This document shows, piece by piece, positions 12,672-24,700 of a DNA stretch of 64,000 nt. How positions within the stretch are numbered: position 1 is the first letter of the stretch; every line of letters starts with the position of its first letter. The translations under genes and the position numbers were made by a program. Source of the DNA: Mimachlamys varia (lineage: Eukaryota; Mollusca; Bivalvia; Pectinida; Pectinidae); the NCBI GenBank assembly GCA_947623455.1, contig OX392536.1, positions 32,865,465-32,929,464 on the forward strand, in the 5' to 3' direction. The notes below the pieces were generated by a model. That model ran no database searches and was not told where the DNA came from. It worked only from the letters and a program-made list of their open reading frames with translations.

Positions 12672-12990
12672 TCAAAAAAATTCAGAGAATACCAAAGCGT
12701 CAACAAAACCATAATCCGAACTAAAAATCGATGAAACTAGAGGCAAAATAGTAACAAAGGAAATATTTACGTGGATCCTCTCGTAAAAGCACAATAGAAT
12801 AAGACCAGGTGTTCCGTAATAGTAAGCGTGTTCTGATTCATCGACGACTCTCGCCATGTAAATCGTGGTCACATCAAAGTAAGCATGCATCCTCAAAATG
12901 AGAACCGAGGCATCATTGTCATCACAACAAGTAAGCACACTAATAAGCAAACTCAAAAACTTCCATCTTCATATCACACAAAGATACAGA
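12672..12990 (-). mobile_element. Penelope-like 3' tail, minus strand
   Basis: About 320 bp in the same arrangement as 43.69-44.0 kb, inverted. It begins with the terminal AGAGAATACCAAAGCGTCAA next to an A-run and ends in the CTTCATATCACACAAAGATA region equivalent to the end of the reverse-transcriptase reading frame. The open frame through it lacks an ATG start and is probably not a gene. Confidence 0.7.
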
Positions 12991-13289
12991 ATCTCCTAAG
13001 CGAGTTATCGTTAGATTTAGTATCAAACGAATAATAGTAAGAAACGTTATATATTATCGAAATTGTTTTGTCTAAAATGTATTTTTACCACAATCATACT
13101 CGCACTAATTAGCATGATATTTTATTCGTTTATTTAAAGATTATCTGAGGAAATATTTGTAAGTAACTTCTTCTTAACATCACGAATCGGAAGGCTGTAG
13201 GACGGGATTCAGCTATCTGCACTCAGAATATGCGTTATTCCTCAAGTGTTCTCTGGTTTCCTTTTAACTTCTGAATGGCTTGAAATAAT

Positions 13290-14735
13290 AAAATATCGGA
13301 TTTCGGTCGCATATATAGATAAGTTGTTGGTTTAAGTCAAAGGAACATGCGGCTCGTCTGTTACCTTTTGTGGTGCTGGCTACATCTCTTTGTCAATATC
13401 TAAAATAACACTATTATGTAATATCTGAACACGGTTTGTTTACTTAAACATCCGATAACTGTCCATCTATTAGGCCAGGGTATAACAGTGCTTTATATCG
13501 GTACGACTCGTTGGTTTAATGTCGTAGTGGTACATGTACACGACTCTTTAACCACCTATTTTCGCTTTATCTCCTATGGTTTGTAGTAAAAAGCTAAGGT
13601 AAGTGCAAGGTTTTAAAATTAATTTGTATAAAATCCATTTCAAAACTATATGAAATACACAACCGAAAATTTTATTATGTTTATTGTGTTTAATCAGAGG
13701 TACAATGCGATCGCTCATGTCATCAGCTGATTGCATTGTATATTTACAAGCATTTAAACATGAATCATGCTTTCATTCCAGCATACATGTATATTGTAAA
13801 TAATTGACAGCTGGTTTAATCTGATATTGAGAAGCAATGGCGTATTCGTAAATAGCAATATGAGGAACACATTGTTCCGTTAAAACAGCCAGAATATATT
13901 AAAACAATCCTGATGATAAAACACATACATCTTGAATCATGATTAATCATTTAATCGTAAATATTTACACCTCTCCCTTCTTTGTCTTAGTAAACTCTGA
14001 GAGTGTATTCTTTAGCATCTACGCAATGTTAAAAGGCTCAGCGGATTTATCTCCCTTTCAAATATAGCTGTTTGCTTCTCAGAACGAAAATAATTCGATG
14101 ATAACCATTGTTTTTGTTCTGTAAACATCTTGAATTGCGGAAAACATTTCAGATCAGTTAAGTATATAATATGCTAATGCTAGTAAACTTCTTATTTAAT
14201 TGAAAACATCATGTCTAAAATTCACATCACAAACATACAGGTATATAATAATTCGCATGGTATTTTACTCAATTTGAAGCTAAACCCCAGAAATCTTTTA
14301 ATGTAACCGGAACAAATATATTTGATAAACATCGCATGTTGGAATGCAGTAAGTCTACATCGTACATTAAATTACAGTTCCTTATGCTAGAACTATTATG
14401 CTGTAACAATTTACTTCAAACTGGTTCAACAACATGCTTGCTCATTCATGTGTATACTTTTTATATAAAATTTTACATATCGCATGTAAAGGCGCGTTAT
14501 ATTTGTAAAATCTGGTATTTTACAGCTTTGTTTATCTTTTAAAACCTGTTTATTAAGATATTTATGGTGTTCGCGACATCTCTTGGTCAGTATTAACAAT
14601 AATAAACTAGAAAGACAGCTGTATCTTGTAGTCTCTGTGCACTGGTTGCTTAACTAAAATATCCGATTTCGGTCGCATCTATTGACGAATGGTGGTATAA
14701 GCCATGGAAACATCTGGCTTCAAAAAGGGTTCGTT
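13290..14735. repeat. locally duplicated short segments
   Basis: ATCCGATTTCGGTCGCATCT at about 14662 has a near match at about 13295, each followed by a similar GGAA...CATCTGGCTT/CATGCGGCT stretch. A CATCTCTT...GTCA motif also occurs near 13382 and 14576, and a related form (CGACATCTCCTTGACAT) near 28415. This is decayed dispersed repeat DNA; nothing coding is seen between 13.0 and 15.3 kb. Confidence 0.4.
13550..13850. repeat. dispersed repeat shared with 29.50-29.79 kb
   Basis: Blocks CTCCTATGGTTTG, AAGCTAAGGTAAGTG and AATTGACAGCTG...GATA..GAGAAGCAA occur in the same order at about 29502-29780. No TIR or reading frame is evident. Confidence 0.45.
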
Positions 14736-15629
14736 GACTGGTTAACTGTTGACAACCCTTTAAAGTACATATCCATGTAGAGGTACGTGTTTCAAGAATA
14801 TGTTCACTCCGTACCTGACCAAGAGATTAGGGCCACATCCAGAGCTTCGAAATGTCATATATGACGCACTTCAACTTTATGGTCTTGTCATATTAACGTA
14901 AGAAATACACCACCTTTGCATACATATTAAGCTTCCTGAGCATAAACGACACTTTTAATATAAACCTGGAATTAAAATTCCTTTCCACGGTATCAATAAC
15001 AATTAATTTCAATATAGCTTCCAAAGTGGCATCCATACTTGAAATTGGCCGACCGATAGCGTGACTGTCACAATCCGCATCACAACTCTCAAAGACGTCA
15101 AATTGAGCAGATCCCTGGTACATGTTGCTCTAGACAAAATACTATGACCAACATGGATATGACGATTTCAATTTTTCGATCGTGAACCTTTTTGACGGTT
15201 ACATCCCTGCTATGGTGTTTATATGTCGCAGTTGATTTGTATTCTCTTCTCTAATTCAACCTGCTAAGATTATTTGAAATTATCGCACCTCGGATTAGAA
15301 TGTCATGAAATCATTGGTTGAGAGACGTCACGTGGTGACCCTCTATTTTTTCTATAGAGGGTCACTTTGGCACGTTAGATGGGGCTACCAGTTTTATAGA
15401 GAGTCAGTACGATTTAATGGCGACGGCAATTTCCACCGCTTCGAAAATCAAATGGGTTGTATCTTTGAAAAATGGCTTCTAGAATCGTGAAGTTAATTTC
15501 GGTTCACCTGCACTGTCGTTATGTTACCATGATAGTTATAAGAGTTATTTCCCTTACACTATGGGAATTTTGTGTGCATTTTGCGAGTTCTTTGGGTTGG
15601 TGTCTCCGCGATGTTGACTGTCAACAAAA

Positions 15630-17113
15630 ATGGCACGATTCGGGCAGACGATAGCAGCAGACATAAATACAAAAAGACTGGAAAGTCAAGCTGTAAAGAC
15701 AATCAAGGACAACAAAACGGCAGCTAGATGTTTAAAGGATTATCTGTTTGAAAAGAGTCAGAATACTGATTTTGAATCGTTCAGTCAGCAACAATTGGAC
15801 GAATGTCTGTCCCATTTCTATGGAAAACTGATGGATGCCATTACAAAACTACGAGCCTAGAAGCAATACGCCATGGTATCAACAGGTATTTGAAGATGCC
15901 CCCATATAGCAAAAACTTTGACATTTTAAAGGATAATGAATTCAGAATGTCGAATTCCAGTTTAAAAGCTACCATGGCAGAGGCGAAACGGATTGGAAAA
16001 GGTAGCATTGATCATTACAACGCTATTGCTGAAAGCGATCTTCAGAAAATGTATGCCTCGGTGCATTTTCCCCTCGACACTCCTATGGGATTGTATCATA
16101 AGGTACAGTTTGATATTCGGCTGTATTTTTGTCGACGAGGAGCAGAAAACATACACACTATGACAAAAACAACGTTCAGGGTTAAAACAGACTTGAAAAC
16201 TGGACTGAAGTATGTTGAAAAGTCTTTGGATGAAATGACAAAAAACCACAGGGAAAGTGACAAAGAAAAAACTTCTGGCGTAATGCCAGAATTACAAGGT
16301 ATTTACAATTAATTTTATTTTTTTCTTGTATGTTATTTTTACATTTTATGTTATAAAGTATAAATATGAAATGTTGGTATCTAAGTATTTTCATCTGAAA
16401 TTGTGTTTGTGTTTATTTCATTTTTTTTCTTATTATGGCAATGAAATATATTTCCAGGCTGTCGCTCCTGTCCAGTAGCACCGTTTGAAAAATACATCAC
16501 CAAGCTCAATCCAGATTGTGATCGGTTATGGCAGCGTCCAAAAGAATCTTTTGTTGATGATGAGTCTTGGTATTGTAAAAGTCCAGTTTGAGAGAAAAAG
16601 CTTAAGACCTTTATGAGCGACTTAAGTGCATCCTGTGGACTGAGTGCGATTTATACCAATCACTCTATCAGAGCCACTGGAGCTACAATTCTGTCAAAAT
16701 CCAGTTTCGGTGCAGCTCAAATTATGTCTGTGACAGGCCACAAATCAGTACAGTCATTGTCAGTCTATCAAAAAGTAGATAATGATGAAAAAGTGAAAAT
16801 GGGGATGTCGATTGCACAGTCACTCCAACCAAAATGTGGCCTTTCTCTACTTCTTCCCTCTGTCAGACCAGCTCTTCCCCCTCCCTTAGTACAGCCAGCC
16901 CTGCCTCCCCTACCTCTGAATACAGAAAATTCTCAGCCCCGGGCACTGAAAGAATGGGATCCGTCTGATCTTGCTGATTTCAATATTGATAAACTGTTTA
17001 ATGAATTTGGTCCGGTCATGAATTCCGCTGTACAAGTTCAACATACCAATCATCCTCAAATGTTTCATAATTGTAGTGTAAACATTATTCAAAACCTTAC
17101 AATTAACAAATGA
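15630..17113 (+). pseudogene. Crypton-type tyrosine recombinase (DUF3504/ZMYM-like), broken
   Basis: Start MARFGQTIAADIN at 15630. The frame ends at 15860, while the homologous continuation (SLEAIRHGINRYLKMPPYSK) lies in another frame from about 15850, so a frameshift falls near 15830-15850. A plausible intron runs 16299-16457 (CAAG/GTATTTAC to TTTCCAG/GC). The next exon (CRSCPVAPFEKYITKLNPDC) meets an in-frame TGA at 16589-16591, then stays in frame to 17113. Recombinase marks are visible: an arginine box in CRRGAENI, HSIRATG (H-x-x-R), VTGHKSVQSLSVYQ with the late H and the likely catalytic Y. The C-terminus is proline-rich and ends MFHNCSVNI. Not part of a host pathway; one frameshift and one stop make it inactive. 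Confidence 0.75.
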
Positions 17114-17284
17114 AAAAAAGCCAACAAAAACAGGTCTAGAGCCTATGAGTATGTTACATAAAATTGATATTTGAATTGAATCGTTTTGTTAAGTTGAAAT
17201 TGTTTTATTATACAATAAATGAAATTACTGATTATGTTGTTTCTGTTTAATGTGTTTAAAAAGTGTCCTCGATGCGATAAATTC

Positions 17285-17346
17285 GTTATATAGTCACTAA
17301 CTGACCCTCTATAGAGCCAAAGAGGGTCAGTTATTGACTATATAAC
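17285..17346. repeat. 26-bp-arm hairpin at right end of Crypton-like element
   Basis: The arm beginning GTTATATAGTCACTAAC at 17285 is repeated inverted ending at 17346, with one mismatch in 26 and a 10-bp loop. The inner part of each arm (CTGACCCTCT) is also the stem of the left-end hairpin at 15335. Confidence 0.8.
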
Positions 17347-17954
17347 TTATAATATATAGTGTTTACAGATGGATAAATATTGCTAAAAATTGGTCAATGT
17401 ACATTTGCGTCATGTTGCGTCCGAAACGTTTTGGTTATTTCTACAAACGAATCTTCAAGAATATTATAAATATTTAAAAGTATGCCGAACTTGTGCTTTT
17501 GGATCAGATCGTTGCTTATAGTCATTTATTGGATAGAAACTACACTTTCTTTTTTTTAACCCTGCATTATATTTCTGACCGTACCTTGGTGTGTGTGTGC
17601 GAGAATGTATTCGTGTCTATAACATATATAAATATAACGTATGCATGAATGATCCATGAATATCACCAAACATGATTCTTTGGTTTATTTGATTTGAAAG
17701 TAACTATGTTAAAATGTTTAATGTCCGATCACTCTTCCCATCACTCTGCAATTTAGCGCTTATAGGATCACATCCCGAGATATGTGTCAACGAAGGTGTA
17801 AAAATCTTCAACTCCGATGTTGAACAAAAGCCAAATTAGGTTATTATTTATGATCGCATACTTGTATTCACAGGCAAGAGAGCAATCTTTACAGGATTTT
17901 ATTTTTGTAAGTGACAGTAATCTATAAAATTTCCACATAGTATGTGTTATTTTA

Positions 17955-18010
17955 AAAAGAGAGAGAATACCGAAACGCGTTAACAAAAATATAACCGAAC
18001 TCAAAAATGA
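17955..18010 (-). mobile_element. short Penelope-like 3' tail fragment
   Basis: AGAGAATACCGAAACGCGTT followed by a match to CGAACTCAAAAATGA is the inverted terminal segment of the family, just outside the SLC23 copy 1 duplication unit. Confidence 0.5.
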
Positions 18011-18143
18011 GTTTACATTATATAGTTTACAATATAGTGTTTTTAATATATTGTGAACACACCACCTTACTTGGTATCGCGTTGTAAAAACACGAAACTC
18101 GTTAACCAGTGTAGACACTATATGCCCTATGTTATCTTTTCAG

Positions 18144-18208
18144 GAAACCATTAAGACGTGTAAATCTGCACCAAAACACAATCATTGAACAATTATATCC
18201 AATAACCA
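18144..18208 (+). other. conserved 5' flank of SLC23 duplication unit (copy 1)
   Basis: AACCATTAAGACGTGTAAAT and the following AAAACACAATCATTGAACA match 32862-32905 upstream of exon 1 in copy 2. In copy 2 the start codon follows about 110 bp later; here a retroelement tail follows and no equivalent of exon 1 is seen. Confidence 0.6.
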
Positions 18209-18277
18209 CTCGTTGTGTAACCTCTATATAACTAATTGAGTATCTTAACTTAATGCAGATATATCTCCATATATATT

Positions 18278-18386
18278 TTATTCTGCAAGGGTCTCCGTGT
18301 TAATCTTTCCTTTGTTCATATTGTGCCGCTGGTTTAATCGATTTTGAGTTCGGATTATGATTTTCGTAACGCTCGGTATTATCTAA
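18278..18386 (+). mobile_element. Penelope-like 3' tail inserted where SLC23 copy 1 should have exon 1
   Basis: The segment runs from a version of TTTTACGAGGGTCTCCATGT through TTTAATCGATTTTGAGTTCG to CGGTATTATCT, in the family's normal order. It lies between the conserved 5' flank and the exon 2 region of SLC23 copy 1. Confidence 0.65.
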
Positions 18387-18708
18387 TCTATTTACAGGAC
18401 GGATGCAACGCTTTACTGATAAAAAGTATGACAATTAATCCTGTTATTTCGTGACAGGGTATTCTGTTTCCGTTTAGTATATTTTTGATACACATAGGAC
18501 GTAATAGGGTAAAATTCGTGTCACTTTATCTGTGGAATCTCTCATACGACTGAGTGAAACGCTGTTTTGCTTCACATTAAACAGTTTCATCTTAAAGGTG
18601 TCGCTTTTCGTTTGGTTTATATTTAAAATACATATTTTAATTCGATGAATGATTCAAAAGAAATACGTTACTCTCTAGAATCTTTCTTTGCCTAACTTCC
18701 TCTTACAG

Positions 18709-21700
18709 CAAGCTATCCTGTGTCTGACCGGTACCCTGTCGATCCCCTTCATCATAGCCGGTATGATCTGTGCCGAGGACGAGGGTGACGTTAGAGCCAA
18801 ACTTCTCAGTATCACCTTATTTATGTGCGGTCTTGCAACCGTTCTACAAACAACATTTGGGGTCAGGTAAGAACTATATAGATATCGATATTTACCTGCT
18901 TGATGATTTGGTGCCGGAGATCGTGAGTGCAAGGACCGGACAGGGCACGAATCCACAGTTGTCTCCCCTCGACATTTGTTTTTCCGTGTTATCCATAAAT
19001 ATATTAAACATAATGTATCATATATACTTAGTGTTGTTGATTCCAAGTTCGAAATGTGATTTCCTGTCGTACTTGTACCAGGTTTAACATACATGTATAT
19101 ACATTATGTATGAGATATACATGAAGATGTAAAATGCTTCCTGATTCTGGCTTACGCTGAGTCATTGTACTGTATTATAGTCAAGTAACCAAATCAGTCA
19201 CAGTTTAAAAGCCATTTTATCCGACATTGGAACCCGAAATGTATAACATTCACCTAAAAAACAAGATGATGACAATTGAACCTATACACGCAATCAGTTA
19301 GCAATTGAAGGCGTAGAAAGAGATTTATCTTAATAATAAGGCTATATTTTATGGTGATACAGTGTACTTCTCCCAACAATATCAAAGTTTTGTGACATTG
19401 TCAAGCATTCGAAAGAATTGAGATCACGTGATTACATATTTGTGTTCGGTAATTAGGTTGGGAATTGTTCAGGGAGGTTCCAGCATCTTCATCACACCCA
19501 TTGTCGCCATGATGTCTCTCAACAGGTGGAACTGTGATACAGAATTCCCCAATGGTATGCTAAGACAGATCATATATTGCTAGCTTTACAAATGTTCAAG
19601 ACGTTCAGCTGTGTGTATTAGTTCCCATCATGTGAAAAAATCTGAAAACATCCCCATCAAATTATCTTTAAAAAACATGATATGTGACTTTTATTGGCTC
19701 GAGTTTTTGACTAAATTATCTACAAACACTTAAAAATATATCTGTTTATTAGGGACCCTGAATATGTTGGATACATATAGCTATGTGAATCCTTTTTTTT
19801 AATAAAGACTGAAATAAGAGTAGAAATAACAACCTTATCAAGAAAATGCAGCAAAGCTGCTGGACACAGAATCTTGGTTATGAAAATGACTTACTGATAC
19901 AAAAACACGACCGAACGTACTGGGCACTCGGATATCATTGCAACATTTTTTAAAGTCATTTAATAAATCTGCCGTTCAGAATTACCCCGTTCTCTTAAAA
20001 GTTGGATTTCGTTCTCTGGCTTCAAGTGTCAATCGTAGACCCCATTCGAATAACATTTATTATCCTGGGCTATTGTGCCTAAACATTTTCAAATTCTCAG
20101 CAGCCAAACAATATTAGCCTTGTACAATGAAACTGACTGGCTATATATATATACGTTTAGAAAAAGGTATTGTTTTGTGAAGTATTTTAAATGTGGTTGA
20201 CCAAGAAAATGGACTCTTATTCATTTTTTATTAGTTTCTTCACGTCACGCTAAGACAAAAAGCAACATTATGCTTTCATCAAAAAAGCGCGGGAGTTTGT
20301 AGCGTCATTGTGACGCCAGCTTTTGACGTGTATGCTTCCATTCGGAACACTAGAATAGTTTGTCTGCATCCAAGATGTTTCATCAAACGGAGAATTGATG
20401 ACATTTCACTAGTATAATGTACTATCTATGAATACCGTGGGGTCAGAAATCCTGTTTTGAAAATCGGAAGTGCACAAAGTGTTTACAGATTCAAACCACG
20501 ATTAGCGCCGCATTGGGGTTTGAAATAAAAAATTACAATGATATTAAGACAGTAAAAAGACACTGACACATTCAGGTCTACAATCGTCGTGTTTTGTTTT
20601 TCAGTCCATTTTATTTTCTATTACGTGTGTTTTAATATCAGGTTTTGTTAATACAAATTCACTCTTTTTGTAATTTTAACATCAAATTCTACCAATGACC
20701 ATGTACAAAATAAAAAACATATTATAAAATAAAAAAAAATAATAATGAAACAGAGAAAACTACAGCGTCAACAAAATCGAGTTAGAAATCAAAATCGAGG
20801 AAATCATGGGTAAGATACATGTATGAGAAAGTAAATTTACTACGAGACCCTTTGAAAACAACAAGAAAATAAGACCAGGTGTTCTGGATGAGTAACCGTG
20901 TTCATCCTTAATATTTAAAAAAAAAATCCTCCTCTCCATATAAATAACACTATTATAGTTTTAAAAATAATGTGGTTTTTTTTTACAGGATTTGCTTAAT
21001 ACGATAATGTACTAGGTTGGCATTCAATTCATGAACGTATTTGATTGATTTATAGGGACAAATGTCAACGAAACATCTATTGCAGTTGACAAGGACGAGG
21101 TTTGGCAGATCCGAATGAGAGAGGTGGGTAAGACACAGGCTAAAGTGTACGTATGATTACACTTGTTTATAGTAAGAGGAGAAAACCTATCTCTACCGAT
21201 AGTGTCCGTTACGGTCCGTTAAAGTATTAGGTTTGAAAAGGCTCCAGTATTTATTTTAATTTGACAGTGATACGACTCTTTTACTTGCAACATATATCTG
21301 AGCCATATTGGTCAGGTAATTTAGGTTTGCCATGGAGTGTCACGTTTGGAAAGTCATCTGGAACAGTTTTAGTGTTTTTGTAATATGATAAGTTAGTCTT
21401 TGTATTTTTGTTGGTAGAAAGAGCAAGAACGCATTGCAAATTTATACCAAGATGTACTGACGCTTGCAGGTTCCTCTTTAGTGTCCATATTTCGTTTCTG
21501 CACTTGTGACATCCGGTTTGACTTACCTGTTGTACATTGACTAAACTCTTGTGAGAGTCTATTATCATGCTATTTATCACTGACGATGTAAACAAGAGTC
21601 AGGTCCAGTTTACCTTCTGCATTTTCTGTATTGTGATACATAGTGTTTACCTAATTCGAATGCACTCTGTCTAAAATAAGCAAACCAAAATACACGAAAA

Positions 21701-24700
21701 GCTACTGTACATATATTTATCACTACAACATGTGATGGTTTAAGTTGTCTCCCGTTGTTTTAGTTCCAAGGAAACCTGATCCTAGCGTCCCTGACCCAGG
21801 TCATACTTGGCTGTACAGGAGTGATTGGGTTCCTACTCAGATGTATTGGTCCCCTCACTATCGCCCCGACCATCTCCCTCATTGGCCTTTCTCTGACTGG
21901 GGTGGCCGCACGCTTCAACAGCGTCCACTGGGGTATAGCCAGCCTGTAGGTATTCGTTTCTATAGCAACACCATCCATTGGGGTATAGCCAGTCTGTATG
22001 TATTTGTTTCTATAACAAAAGCGTCCACTGGGGTATAGCCAGCCTGTAAGTATTTGTTTCTATAGCAACACCGTCCACTGGGGTATAGCCAGTCTGTAGG
22101 TATTTGTTTCTATAGCAACACCGTCCACTGAGGTATAGCCAGCCTGAAATGACATCACTATGAATCTGTTCTCATCACAAACCAATACAAAGGATTGTTG
22201 TAATTGTTAACTTCTGAATACTTAATTTTGTATGACATACATCAAAACTATGCTGTTCCTGTATGGACAGTATTATCAATGTGTATTGTCTAGTTGTTAC
22301 CAAATATGCCTGTGTTTTTGCAGGACGATTTGTCTAATCGCCATCTTTGCACTTCTCCTGGCCCGTGTCCAAGTACCTTTACCGTCGTTCTCGAAGTCCA
22401 GAAAGTGTCACATAACCAGCTTCCCTATCTTCCAATTACTTCCCGTAAGTAATAGTTGTGTGATTATGTCAAATATTATACCAGCCGAAACAAAATAATG
22501 AACTGCATCATACAGATGATTCGTCCCTCTAGGACTCATCAGTGATGTTAGAGGCTACACAGTGGGAATTCAAAAATTCGTAAACTAATGTAGAAGCAGA
22601 AGGTTCAGGTGTGTACAAATTCTATAATTTATGAATATAGAAGAAACATTAAACTAGTTTTGTATAATTTCAAATCGTGTACTAAGCAAATGTATATATT
22701 GTGTACCGTGCAAATAAGATAACTGTGGCTATGGAGGCTTCAGCAATCCCCGAGGACTAACAAAAACACCAGCAGAGTCTGCCATCCCCACATCATGGGA
22801 AATGATGTAACATACATATATACTGCACCTTTTAAATTAAGTTATAAAAACATTTTGCCGAAAAAATGAAGTCAACTCGTCAGTGATGCTAGGGGTCAAA
22901 AGGTGGAAATCCAAAATTTCTAAACTAATGTAGAAGCAGAAGGGAAATTGATACGACATGTTTTGTAAGCGAAAGACACAAGTCTAATTGCAGGCCTCGA
23001 CTTCGTCTCCTATTGAATAATTTAAAGAAACTAATATAATTCTGCCCCTTTGGATATATTACCAGAAAGAGATAATTTAGTAATTATAAATGTACAGCTG
23101 GGAAATGGGTCATTATTTCGATATATAATCCTAGGTCATTATCAGCCTGTGTATCGGATGGTTGGTGTGTTACTTACTGACCGTTACGGACACGCTGCCT
23201 ACCGACAAGGACGTCCGTTTCTACTACGCCCGGACAGACTCCAGACTAGAGGTGGTATCCGGCATACCTTGGTTCTACATTCCCTACCCTTGTATGTATA
23301 CAATTCTACTTCACACATGTTATTTCGTTTTATGCTGCTGTTGCTCTTCATGTCTAATTCGCGTCCTGATTACATGTTGTATCATTAAGAAGGTCTTTTT
23401 TGGCTGTTTTTGATGCCACCTGGCAATTATGATATCAATCGTACGTTAGATTTAGCTCAGATCGCCATACTCCATACAGAAATTTCTTGTTTACTTAAGA
23501 ATGTCAGGTAGGACACGAAAACTTACTTGTTCGTGACTTGCACGTCTGTTTAATTTACAGTTATATTTGGTACCCCGACTGTATCGGCCGCTGGTTACGT
23601 CGGAATGCTGGCCGCGACTCTATCCTCCATCATTGAGTCGATAGGAGATTACTTTGCTGCCGCCAAAATCTCACACCTGACACCTCCTCCGCCACACGCC
23701 ATCAACAGGGGGCTGGCCATGGAGGGTTTTTGTAGCGTGTTATCGGGTCTTGTAGGGGCTGGACATGCTACCACCTCATATAGTTCCAACATTGGGGCTA
23801 TAGGCATTACAAAGGTACGTTTTCTTTTCGAAAAATATAAGCCGTTGGACACAAGAATTACGCGTAAATATATGTTTCGTCTTTCCTGCTTTAACGATAA
23901 CGTTAAGTCCAAACAGCAGGATGATTTCAGTAACTTGGCGAAGCTTCAATTTAATTACATATCAATAACACTATAAAAAGTGGACGCTAACGTGAATTCT
24001 CAAAATTCCTTTGTTTTTGCCCAAAAACAGCAGAACCTGCACATTTCAGTCAGGTGTTCAGTGTGATGATATCGGTAACTATCCGAAGTTTCAACTGAAT
24101 CTGATATCGATGACACTATAAAAAGTGGGCTTTAACGCAAATTCTCAAAATTACCTTGTTTTGGCCCAAATACCAAAACCTGTAATGCGATTTCTTTCAA
24201 ATTAGGGTTAGGTATTTACAAGATTACTTGAGTAATGTGACCAACTTTCCATTTAATTTGATATTAAGACAAATGTTGACGCGGTCGCCGCCAACGCCGG
24301 CAAAGCGAAAACTTAGTCTCGCTTTTCTCGACCAACGTCGAGGGCGAGACAAAATATTTGTGCAATTTATTTTTGCTCTGAATCACTCTACATTACCTAA
24401 TGAGTATTAGGATAGTATATTGTGCTTTTTTTTATAGTGTCTTTACAAACATAGAATTATAAATCATTATTTTATAGGTCGCAAGCAGACGAGTATTCCA
24501 AGTAGCCGGTATCATATTGGTGGTGTGGTGGGTCATAGGAAAATTTGGAGCCGTCTTGACATTAATTCCGGATCCGGTTATTGGAGGGATTCTAACGGTT
24601 GTGTTTGGGATGGTTTCCATGGTAGGGATATCCACGCTTCAGTACACCGACATGTCTTCCACACGTAACCTCACAATACTGGCAATCTCCATCATTCTGG

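Larger units (their letters stand above)
15335..17346 (+). mobile_element. decayed Crypton-like tyrosine-recombinase element with end hairpins
   Basis: A recombinase gene remnant (15630-17113) is flanked by two hairpins sharing the word TGACCCTCTAT. At the left end, 15335-15365 forms a stem of 11-12 bp around a T-rich loop. At the right end, 17285-17310 pairs with 17321-17346 over 26 bp with one mismatch. Cryptons move by tyrosine recombinase and usually lack classical terminal inverted repeats, so the end hairpins may be recombination or hairpin-forming ends. Exact element borders are inferred from these hairpins. Confidence 0.6.
22480..22952 (-). mobile_element. retrozyme-like repeat, partial tandem dimer, in SLC23 copy 1 intron
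   Basis: Two partial units lie in the same orientation. Their hammerhead-type cores start near 22505 and 22875, about 345-370 bp apart. Between them lie the shared unit blocks (GTATAATTTCAAATCGTGTA, CACCAGCAGAGTCTGCC, CTGCACCTTTTAAATTA, CCGAAAAAATGAA). The paralogous intron in copy 2 (37797-38077) aligns on both sides, with flanks like AATATTAT and ATACATGTTTTGTAAG, and lacks the insert, giving an approximate empty site. Confidence 0.65.

Noticed and set aside
18675..19094. Overlapping 139-aa minus and 105-aa plus frames over SLC23 exon 2 and the SINE
   Set aside because: Shadow frames; the plus-strand transporter exon with conserved splice sites explains the region.
21745..22038. 97-residue frame through the exon at 21.76 kb and the 50-bp repeat
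   Set aside because: Wrong frame relative to the transporter; the homologous frame in copy 2 and family similarity fix the correct one.
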